From Gammaproteobacteria bacterium (lineage in GTDB: Bacteria; Pseudomonadota; Gammaproteobacteria; SZUA-140), in assembly GCA_021648525.1 (NCBI GenBank), contig JAKISP010000005.1:1-64000 (forward strand): a stretch of 64,000 bases of DNA. The letters run 5' to 3'. Positions 1-6,209 of this stretch are shown in pieces (within the stretch, counting starts at the first letter, position 1; every line of letters starts with the position of its first letter). A program made the position numbers and the translations under genes. The notes under the pieces were generated by a model that was given only the letters and a program-made list of their open reading frames with translations, did no database searches and was not told where the DNA came from.

Positions 1-282
1 CCGATAGCCCACCGAGATAACCACATCCAGATTAAACTGTTGAATATCATATGTTTTTTCATCATCGGCAGTATGTGCAAATTTTGCACATACTGAATCG
101 CGCACTAACTCACCCTAGTTAAAGATGTTGTTAATATGCTTCGTAATTACCGAACGTTCACGACCGAACAGCTCAGACATCTGTGCCTGGGACAGCCACA
201 CAGTTTCGTGATCGAGAGATGCATCTAACTGCACCACACCATCGACAGATTGAAATATTTGGATTTGATTGTTTTTTAGCAT
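1..282 (-). pseudogene. RhuM-family protein, copy A, partial, with in-frame amber
   Basis: On the minus strand an ATG at 280-282 opens a frame reading MLKNNQIQIFQSVDG..., then a helix-turn-helix-like stretch (SQAQMSELFGRERSVITKHI). A TAG at 115-117 follows, and the same frame continues as GELVRDSVCAKFAHTADD until the window ends. This is the N-terminal half of the RhuM virulence/toxin-associated family, usually about 330 residues and often fused to a Fic domain. The TAG sits where the family normally has an acidic residue (E/D-GEL), so one substitution explains it. The role of RhuM proteins is not well established. The rest of this copy lies left of the window. Confidence 0.8.
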
Positions 283-391
283 CTCACCCACGCCTTGTGG
301 TTAATCATCGTAAGGTTCCTTTTTTCCTGTACTAATTTCACTATCTTCTTTGCCTTAACCAGAGCCTAAGGTAAGGGAAACCGGTTTTCTT
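1..391. repeat. Direct repeat copy A (RhuM 5' segment)
   Basis: This copy is cut by the window edge. It matches 4043-4434 in the same orientation. In the coding part (1-282) only two substitutions separate the copies. In the upstream part (283-391) about ten substitutions and one indel separate them. Similarity ends near 391, where the other copy runs into a nucleotidyltransferase fragment and this one runs into palindromic repeats. Confidence 0.9.
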
Positions 392-460
392 TTACTTAAC
401 GAGCGTCCAAGGTAAGGCAAATCCGTTTCCTTTACCTTAGCAGGGTGCGCATTGCGCACC
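367..460. repeat. Three tandem palindromes, REP-like
   Basis: 367-398 is an imperfect palindrome centred on ACCGGT with arms TAAGGTAAGGGAAA and TTTTCTTTTACTTA. 409-439 is a second, related palindrome (AAGGTAAGGCAAA and TTTCCTTTACCTTA). 444-460 reads GGTGCGCATTGCGCACC, palindromic apart from its central base. They fill the gap between the RhuM copy and the pentapeptide gene. They look like intergenic repetitive palindromes, not a protein operator, but that is inference. Confidence 0.6.
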
Positions 461-600
461 GATCATCGACAAGCTACAATCACCGGCAAGTGGATTGGGA
501 GTACCCGGTCGGTGTCTGGGCTCTGGTGGGATCACCGGGGCCTTTCGCTTTTTTAAGCCCTTAAAAATCTTCAAAACCCAGTGCTCCGCCCTTTACTCTC

Positions 601-682
601 GTTCCTCACGCTCCAGCGTGGGAATGCGTACGGTGGACTGAATATAGTGAGGTATGGATTCCCACGCTGGAGCGTGGGAACC
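601..682. repeat. Pair of inverted-repeat elements of the CCCACGCT/AGCGTGGG type
   Basis: 601-624 and 659-682 each carry the arms CCCACGCT (CTCACGCT in the first copy) and AGCGTGGGAA. The two copies are in opposite orientation around a spacer of about 34 bp, as in REP/BIME units. They lie just past the stop codon of the pentapeptide gene, so they could fold in its transcript and act as a 3' stabiliser or terminator. The rest of 461-600 holds nothing I recognise. Confidence 0.75.
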
Positions 683-691
683 AGAAATTAC

Positions 692-2173
692 CTAGCTCAA
701 CTTGAAATGACGGCGAACTGCTAACAAAAACAGAGTAATAATGGTGATGCTGAGCAATGACTGCACCGTGGCAATGCTTTGAAAAAGCAATATGTTACCA
801 TCGATCATTGTAGAAATTTTTTCGGCACCTTTTGTTGTCCAAATATTAAAAGGTCTTACCACTTGTTCGATAGTGAATTGAATAACGAAAGGATACTGCT
901 CGATTGGCTTTACATCTATTTTCAATAGCACGCTATAGAGCAGCATAAATCCAGATGTGATGCCTAACAACCACCCAAGTGGGCGCACAAAATTGCGCCC
1001 ATAATCGGAAAGCATTGAGTAGAGGGCAGAGGAAATCTTGACTGAAGGTGGTGTGTCGTTTTGATGCCGAAGGCTTTCCTGTTCATACGCAAAAAAATTT
1101 GCTTCCTCTTTTCGGGATTGAACCTTTCCCATGGCGAGTTTGAGCGTACGATATGCCGCAGGGGCATAGTAGCTAGTTTTATCCTCGAATTTGGCACCAC
1201 GAAAATCGGTATCTTGGTGTAGTTTTGCATTATGGAATTGTGGCGCGAATTTGAACCTACAATCTTGAAAGATGGTGGTTGAATCAAATGTTGTATTGAG
1301 AAACAGGGTTTCATGGTTGAAGGTTGCGGATGAAAATGTTGTGTAACCTATGAAGGTCGTTGATTTGAAAAAGGCACCATAGCTGAAGACCGTTGATGCG
1401 AAAATGGTATCACCGTTAAAGGACGCTGATTCAAAATCGACGATATTGGTGATGAGCGCGTATTCGAAAGTTGCCCTTCCTCTGAAGATTGCTGATTTAA
1501 AATCAATGGGGTCACTGAAAGTCGCTGAATCAAAATCGGCGTGACCACTAAAAATCGCTGAGTTAAAACAGGCAAACTTACCAAAGGTCGCATCGCCGAA
1601 TACAGCGTTATTGTTGAAGGTCACAGATTTGAACGAGACATCCTTGCTGAAGATTGCGGAGTCGAAACAGGCATCCCTGTCGAATGTCGAGGAATCGAAT
1701 CCAACGTTTCCCTTGAAGACCACTGATTTGAAAGAGGAATCTGCGTTGAATGTTGAGGAACTGAATGTAACATCACCGCTGAAAATCGCGAAGTCGAAGA
1801 TGATGCCTTCGCTGAAGTTATTGCCAGATAGATTAATAGCACCACAGTTCAATCCAGGAAGCACGAAAGCATTTCGAAAATAATTTCTCTCATAGCTTTT
1901 GTTATCTGCGGACCATTCATCCAGCAGAGCCCTTAATTTTTCAGACTGTTTGCTTTTTCGTGCTGCTATCCTCCAATCCGTGCGGTCAATAGGATCTTTG
2001 TCTTGGGGTGCGTGAAGCACGCAGCGATATTCTGGGGATTCTTTGGAGCCAAAATTTCCAACATCCGATATCCAGCACTGATTGGAAATATCATACTCAT
2101 TGGAAATATCATGTGGATATGCAGATAAAGAATATTTAAAAAACGTTTCGTGTGTGTATGAACAGCGAGGCAT
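692..2173 (-). CDS. Pentapeptide-repeat protein with C-terminal transmembrane region
   Basis: The 493-residue product has an N-terminal region of about 110 residues without repeats, with several Cys and charged residues. About 200 residues of pentapeptide-like repeats follow (roughly 115-330), in which Phe recurs every five positions (FDSATF, FKSVTF, FDSAIF), predicting a right-handed quadrilateral beta-helix. After a charged linker come two hydrophobic segments: near residues 395-415 (GWLLGITSGFMLLYSVLLK) and at the very end (LLSITIITLFLLAVRR). Pentapeptide helices with a membrane tail are widespread, and most have no known function. A regulatory or sensory role at the inner membrane is only a guess. 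The gene stands alone between repeat elements and an integrase relic, fitting horizontally acquired DNA. Confidence 0.8.
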   Translation of the reverse strand: MPRCSYTHETFFKYSLSAYPHDISNEYDISNQCWISDVGNFGSKESPEYRCVLHAPQDKDPIDRTDWRIAARKSKQSEKLRALLDEWSADNKSYERNYFRNAFVLPGLNCGAINLSGNNFSEGIIFDFAIFSGDVTFSSSTFNADSSFKSVVFKGNVGFDSSTFDRDACFDSAIFSKDVSFKSVTFNNNAVFGDATFGKFACFNSAIFSGHADFDSATFSDPIDFKSAIFRGRATFEYALITNIVDFESASFNGDTIFASTVFSYGAFFKSTTFIGYTTFSSATFNHETLFLNTTFDSTTIFQDCRFKFAPQFHNAKLHQDTDFRGAKFEDKTSYYAPAAYRTLKLAMGKVQSRKEEANFFAYEQESLRHQNDTPPSVKISSALYSMLSDYGRNFVRPLGWLLGITSGFMLLYSVLLKIDVKPIEQYPFVIQFTIEQVVRPFNIWTTKGAEKISTMIDGNILLFQSIATVQSLLSITIITLFLLAVRRHFKLS

Positions 2174-2526
2174 AAATAGGTTTCTTTATTCTTTAAACAT
2201 CATTAAGGCCAGATCAGAATGGTTACTTACTTAGGCCCCATCAAATAACCATTAGTCAATTGGCTCATTATTCCGGTATTTTATGTATTTCGGCCAAAAG
2301 AGCAGCGGAATGGCGGAAACCCTGCCTACCCCTCACTTACGCTTTGGATTGAAATTAGCCACCAACATCTAAGCGTCTAAACCTAGCAGTTTTAGAAATG
2401 ATTAACCAGTGAGTTATTAACTATAGATTAAAGGATGAAGCTCCATTGTCTATAGGATAATATTTACAAACAAATCAAGCAAGTATGGAAGCTCCAAAAC
2501 AGTAAGGTACTCCCACTAAATGACAC
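2174..2526. other. Intergenic stretch without a recognisable gene
   Basis: This stretch is AT-rich and carries stops in all frames. It must contain the promoter of the pentapeptide gene, but no clear -35/-10 pair stands out. I see no RNA gene or complete repeat. Confidence 0.5.
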
Positions 2527-2655
2527 TTAAGCTTCAGTTTCCTCGGCCATTTCCAATGCATCATCAACTTCAACACCCAAATATCGAACCGTGCTCTCTA
2601 ATTTTGTGTGCCCAAGCAACAATTGGATAGCTCTAAAGATTCTTAGTCCTGCGAT
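2527..2655 (-). pseudogene. Tyrosine recombinase (integrase), C-terminal relic
   Basis: The minus strand translates as RAIQLLLGHTKLESTVRYLG and then VEVDDALEMAEETEA before a TAA at 2527-2529. This is the C-terminal end of a phage-type integrase: LLGHTKLESTVRY contains the conserved His of the R-H-R-Y tetrad region and the nucleophilic Tyr. Upstream the frame changes to unrelated sequence (GLRIF) and meets a stop near 2665, so only about 40 residues survive. It marks the scar of an integrated element in this accessory region. Confidence 0.85.
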
Positions 2656-2769
2656 ATATCAGTGACACCTTGGGAGGGGTTCATCACGCTTGTTTAATCT
2701 AATCTCCTAAAATAAATACAATTCACTCTCTAACTTGATGTAAAATCAGCGCTGCGGGCCGCATGGCTC

Positions 2770-2925
2770 GCCGGGGCTTTACAACTCTGTACAAGGACGG
2801 TTGGTATGACCGTTTAAAACATACCGTCTTTTCGACCTGTTATGGCCGGGAGACGGTAGCGTATGTCCAAGGCTTCGGCCCAAAAGTTGCCGTGGTCGTC
2901 CTTGTACGACTTGTAAACTCCCGGC
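2770..2925 (+). ncRNA. Candidate structured RNA leader (nested inverted repeats)
   Basis: The arms 2770-2799 and 2897-2925 are complementary over about 28 positions with few mismatches (GCCGGG..TTTACAA..GTACAAGGACG against its reverse complement). Inside lie GGTATG/CATACC, ACCGTCT/AGACGGT and GGC-TTCG-GCC; the last is a classic UUCG tetraloop hairpin. Such nesting suggests a folded transcript ahead of the ORF at 2976. I cannot match it to a named RNA family. A transposon-derived hairpin is the main alternative. Confidence 0.4.
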
Positions 2926-2975
2926 CGCCATTAATTTGGTGGCTTTGTTTTCATCTGAACAGGGAGAAACAGGCC

Positions 2976-3224
2976 ATGGCCGACCAATCTACTACTGGCG
3001 CTCAAGAGAGAGAAGCACCTGATCAGGATTTGCTTTATACAAACCCCCTGCTTAGCAATAACACTCAGACAGATGAGGTACGTGCTGTTTTAGCGCTACT
3101 GACACACCTTGATTTAAACGATTCCACATTAGGGAATGAAGGCAGCTATGGTCTCATCCTGATTCATGAGTGGTTACGTCGCTCCATGGCATACGCTGAC
3201 CATAAAAACAGGCTGCCCCGTTAA
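2976..3224 (+). CDS. Small hypothetical protein (82 residues)
   Basis: The frame is open from 2763, but I place the start at the ATG at 2976 because AGGGAGAAAC lies just upstream and because the DNA before it is strongly self-complementary and unlikely to code. The product begins MADQSTTGAQEREAPDQ, is acidic at the N-terminus, and ends with a helical stretch (SYGLILIHEWLRRSMAYA). There is no signal peptide and no motif I recognise. It is the only plus-strand ORF in this accessory block. Function unknown; a small regulator or antitoxin-like protein is possible but unsupported. Confidence 0.45.
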   Translation: MADQSTTGAQEREAPDQDLLYTNPLLSNNTQTDEVRAVLALLTHLDLNDSTLGNEGSYGLILIHEWLRRSMAYADHKNRLPR

Positions 3225-3267
3225 CAGGCTTTTCTGGTCTTTAAATTTGTAAGTAAAGCAGTGACTT

Positions 3268-3372
3268 TTATTTTTGGTAGTAGTTGAGTTGGCGCACCAC
3301 ACGTAGAATGTTCGCTTCATACCTGGCCACCTCTTTGGCATTGCGGCCATGCGTTGCCCCTTTTATGCTTTC
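3268..3372 (-). pseudogene. Unidentified coding relic downstream of fic
   Basis: Past the Fic stop codon, another minus-strand frame reads VESIKGATHGRNAKEVARY and continues EANILRVVRQLNYYQK to a TAA at 3268-3270. It looks like protein-coding sequence (helical, charged) and overlaps the Fic 3' end in a different frame. It may be the end of a longer gene fused here by deletion, or the natural Fic C-terminus displaced by a frameshift. I do not recognise the family. Confidence 0.3.
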
Positions 3373-3854
3373 AACAAGATAAAGTGTTCGACCAGCCGAA
3401 TCATCAGCGCTTTTTCTTCCGCCTGACTTCCTGCCACCAGTAGCGCCAATGCCACCAGGGTATTGTCTTTAATCAACGCTTCAACGGGTTTAGCCAACAG
3501 GTGTTGATTGATGCGCAAGTACCACAAAAACAGCAACGAACCACTGCGTTTATTACCATCTGTCAGCGGGTGATTTTTAATCACAAAATAGCGCAGATGC
3601 GCCGCCCGGCTGGCCACGTTAGGGTAAAACAGCTCATCGCCAAACCCTTGTTCAATCGTAGCAATGGCCGAAGCTAAACCATCGCCCCGTAGTTGGCCAA
3701 ACAACGCGCTTGCCTCACCTTTTTGAATCAGCTCCTGCTTAAGCTGAGCAATCGCGGTGAGGGCATCGGGTAAATTCAGCGCCGGCATGTCGCCTTGTCT
3801 CGCCGTCAGTTCACTCAGGTTCTGCTCATCATAACCCTGAACGGGCGTAATCAC
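3363..3854 (-). CDS. Fic/Doc-family protein (domain split from RhuM)
   Basis: The 163-residue product carries the Fic signature HPLTDGNKRSG at residues 95-105. Classical AMP-transferring Fic enzymes have HxFx(D/E)GNGRxxR. Here Lys replaces the second Gly, as in Doc, a Fic-fold kinase of EF-Tu, so phosphotransfer is a possible activity (inference). The GTG start overlaps the RhuM stop by GTGA. In many bacteria RhuM and Fic form one polypeptide, so these are probably two halves of a former fusion separated by a frameshift and small deletion, although coupled translation could still make both. No antitoxin gene is evident beside it. Confidence 0.75.
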   Translation of the reverse strand: MITPVQGYDEQNLSELTARQGDMPALNLPDALTAIAQLKQELIQKGEASALFGQLRGDGLASAIATIEQGFGDELFYPNVASRAAHLRYFVIKNHPLTDGNKRSGSLLFLWYLRINQHLLAKPVEALIKDNTLVALALLVAGSQAEEKALMIRLVEHFILLKA

Positions 3855-4324
3855 TGATTACCGCCAGCACCGCTCACTAATTGCTGATTTGCCAGCGTAC
3901 TCGACAGCAAGGCAATGGCCTGCTCAAATTCAATGCCGCGCTCTTGCAAACGCTGCTGGTTAAGGGTGTAGCTTTCGATTAGGTGTTGTTTCAGTATATT
4001 GCTTGCCCACTGACGAAACTGCACCCCCCGCTGGGATTTCACCCGATAGCCCACCGAGATAACCACATCCAGATTAAACTGTTGAATATCATATGTTTTT
4101 TCATCATCGGCAGTATGTGCAAATTTTGCACATACTGAATCGCGCACTAACTCACCCTAGTTAAAGATGCTGTTAATATGCTTCGTAATTACCGAACGTT
4201 CACGACCGAACAGCTCAGACATCTGTGCCTGGGACAGCCACACAGTTTCGTGATCGAGAGATGCATCTAACCGCACCACACCATCGACAGATTGAAATAT
4301 TTGGATTTGATTGTTTTTTAGCAT
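3851..4324 (-). pseudogene. RhuM-family protein, copy B, amber-interrupted
   Basis: From the ATG at 4322-4324 the frame reads MLKNNQIQIFQSVDG and a helix-turn-helix-like segment, meets TAG at 4157-4159, then continues in frame as GELVRDSVCAKFAHTADD through ISVGYRVKSQRGVQFRQWAS to a TGA at 3851-3853. The order matches RhuM proteins exactly. Without the amber codon the product would be about 157 residues. The distal part could alternatively start at a GTG at 4147, giving 98 residues. The same TAG is present in copy A. The stop overlaps the start of the Fic ORF. Confidence 0.8.
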
Positions 4325-4434
4325 GTCACTCACGCCCTGTGGTTAACCATCGTAATGTTCCTTTTTCTCTTGCACTAATTTCACTATCTTTTTTACCTTA
4401 ACCAGAGCCTAAGGCAAGGGAAACCGGTTTTCTT
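4043..4434. repeat. Direct repeat copy B
   Basis: This is the partner of 1-391. It includes the RhuM N-terminal half and about 110 bp upstream. The match ends at about 4434, exactly where the truncated nucleotidyltransferase frame stops, so this is a recombination junction. Confidence 0.9.
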
Positions 4435-4744
4435 CAGGCTGGGGTGAGCTTACGAACCCCAGCGGTGCCAATGCCGTTGGGCTTCTCAAGCTCACCACCA
4501 ACCAACAATAGATCTACATCGCTGCCACTTCTCTCCTGACCACTGGCCATAGAACCAAACACATAAGCCAGCTCAATGGATTCATTCAATGGAGCCAGTG
4601 AATCTGCCAATACCGCCACCCCGATGTTTTTCGCACAATGGCAATGAGTTCATTGTAAATCGGGCATACTGCATTTGCTTGATAGTGGCTCTGGTTGCCA
4701 ATGCGAGTCATTGTTACAAGACCAGCCAGGTGCATTTTCTGCAC
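4434..4744 (-). pseudogene. HTH-nucleotidyltransferase protein, frameshifted and truncated
   Basis: Two minus-strand frames together give a known architecture. 4742 down to about 4618 reads HLAGLVTMTRIGNQSHYQAN and then NELIAIVRKT, the end of a winged-helix domain. After a one-base slip the next frame reads GVAVLADSLAPLNESIELAY then VFGSMASGQERSGSDVDLLL, the GSxxxGxxxxxSDxDL motif of minimal nucleotidyltransferases (DNA polymerase beta fold). The frame ends in unrelated residues at the repeat junction. The N-terminal HTH and the C-terminus are both missing. Intact relatives are transcription-regulator-like NTases, some within toxin-antitoxin loci. Confidence 0.75.
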
Positions 4745-4874
4745 GAGAACTAGTTTTCATTCCAGCAAGGCATAAATGACCGATAAAATAGATAAGTTAA
4801 AACAATGACTTATTGGGTTTTTATTGCCTACAGCATCTTATCGAGTCCCGTAGAGGCCCCTTTTTACAACAAAG

Positions 4875-5156
4875 TTAGTCGAGCCGCTCCATGTCATCGC
4901 TCTGCTGCTCTGACTTTTTATGCAACATATCTGCTGATGGCACGGCACCCTGAGACTCATTTTCCGTAGCACTATCCTCAAGCAATAGGGATTCTTTAGC
5001 GCGCTCTTCAGGCTCACTACTACCGCTACTCTGTAAGGAGGGTTCGGGTACTGACAGACGCCCATCAACATCACCCTCAGGTGCATTAGCGCAACCCCCA
5101 ACCAGCAATAGCAACGTAATTGTCGATAATAGAATAAATGATCTAGTTTTTCTCAT
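4875..5156 (-). CDS. Small putative lipoprotein
   Basis: The 93-residue product has an N-terminal signal (MRKTRSFILLSTITLLLLVGGC) with lipobox VGGC, so mature lipidation is expected at Cys22. The remainder is hydrophilic, acidic and Ser/Glu-rich with no Cys, probably disordered. The start overlaps the stop of the upstream gene (ATGA at 5153-5156), so the two are co-translated. No family recognised. Residue Asp2 of the mature form is absent, so outer-membrane sorting is expected. Confidence 0.65.
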   Translation of the reverse strand: MRKTRSFILLSTITLLLLVGGCANAPEGDVDGRLSVPEPSLQSSGSSEPEERAKESLLLEDSATENESQGAVPSADMLHKKSEQQSDDMERLD

Positions 5157-6085
5157 GACCGTTTGCCTTTATTGTTTTTCTTCATATCCATTTCAATGGA
5201 TGCAAGATAGTCGCTTGTTAACACATTTTCGATTGCCCAGTGAAAGTCTTCGCCTTCATTAATGGCACCATGGTTGAGTGGTTCATAATCAAGATTCAAA
5301 AATCGCCTGCTAATATTAGCCAGTGCAGTGATGAAATAGATCACATCTGCGTCATTCTCTAGCAACGAACTAAATCGTAGCCCATTACGCGCAATCGTCC
5401 ATTGAAATGGCTCAGCCTCCAGCGCCCGCTTGCTGTTAGCAATATAGCTCGACGCTTTAAGGTAACGAATAATGTTTTCATCTTTACCTCGTTTAGCCTG
5501 AGGTACGGCATTCAGATAACAGGCAAGAATATTATGCCTCGCCTTATATAGATGACTCGTCCCCACCATCGCTTGAGGGTACTTCTCATTATGAAACTCA
5601 ATTGCCGATACACTTTTTTGATAGTGGCTAATCGCGGACTGTTTGCACGATTCTAATTGTTCTCGCATACCATTATCTCGGTAAAGCGGAATCCGATCAA
5701 ACGCGATATTCCCTAGCAACCAGTTTAAACGTGAAATTCTTAACCACTCAACTTCACGCTCACATTGCTGCTGTAAAAAAAATTCCAGATCCTGAATGTC
5801 CTTCTCTTTAGCGATATGTTTTTTACAATTAAACAGGTGATTATAGAGTCGCATTAAACGATTCAGTGCTTCAGGGAATGGATCAGGGAAATAGCCATCA
5901 TGAAGCTGGTTAATTAACTTCTCAAGTTGGCTATTAGGCTTTTTATGTGGCTCACGAAAATGGCTATAGAGCGTTTTTTCATCAACGCCCATCGATGAGC
6001 ATTTATCGATCTCGGTAAGAAAATGGCCCCAGGTCCAGCCTGGGCGCTGTTTCAGGCGATGAATTTTATTGAATACAGTGGTCAC
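5153..6085 (-). CDS. Hypothetical protein, 310 residues
   Basis: A soluble, charged, mostly helical protein with no signal peptide or membrane segment. The N-terminal segment around residues 33-60 (GVDEKTLYSHFREPHKKPNS) has the look of a helix-turn-helix recognition region, followed by helical repeats rich in Trp, Tyr and Leu. I do not recognise the family. It starts with GTG, is the first gene of a two-gene operon with the lipoprotein, and is divergent from the VWA lipoprotein gene across 124 bp. That arrangement suggests shared regulation or a joint envelope function. Confidence 0.65.
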   Translation of the reverse strand: MTTVFNKIHRLKQRPGWTWGHFLTEIDKCSSMGVDEKTLYSHFREPHKKPNSQLEKLINQLHDGYFPDPFPEALNRLMRLYNHLFNCKKHIAKEKDIQDLEFFLQQQCEREVEWLRISRLNWLLGNIAFDRIPLYRDNGMREQLESCKQSAISHYQKSVSAIEFHNEKYPQAMVGTSHLYKARHNILACYLNAVPQAKRGKDENIIRYLKASSYIANSKRALEAEPFQWTIARNGLRFSSLLENDADVIYFITALANISRRFLNLDYEPLNHGAINEGEDFHWAIENVLTSDYLASIEMDMKKNNKGKRS

Positions 6086-6209
6086 ACCACAAAACCCTTA
6101 TCACATTAAAAAACCGAATGGAAGCCCATTTTAAGCCACATGTTGCCTAACGGCTACCCCTTTCAGGGGCATAAAATCATCTCATCAACATTAAACCAGG
6201 AGGTGAACA

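Noticed and set aside
1340-1830. Repetitive DNA that might look like a repeat array or CRISPR
   Set aside because: The periodicity is 15 bp in codon frame and encodes pentapeptide repeats; there are no conserved direct repeats with unique spacers.
2763-2975. Upstream extension of the 153-residue plus-strand ORF
   Set aside because: This part coincides with long inverted repeats, has no ribosome site at 2763, and a better start with AGGGAG exists at 2976.
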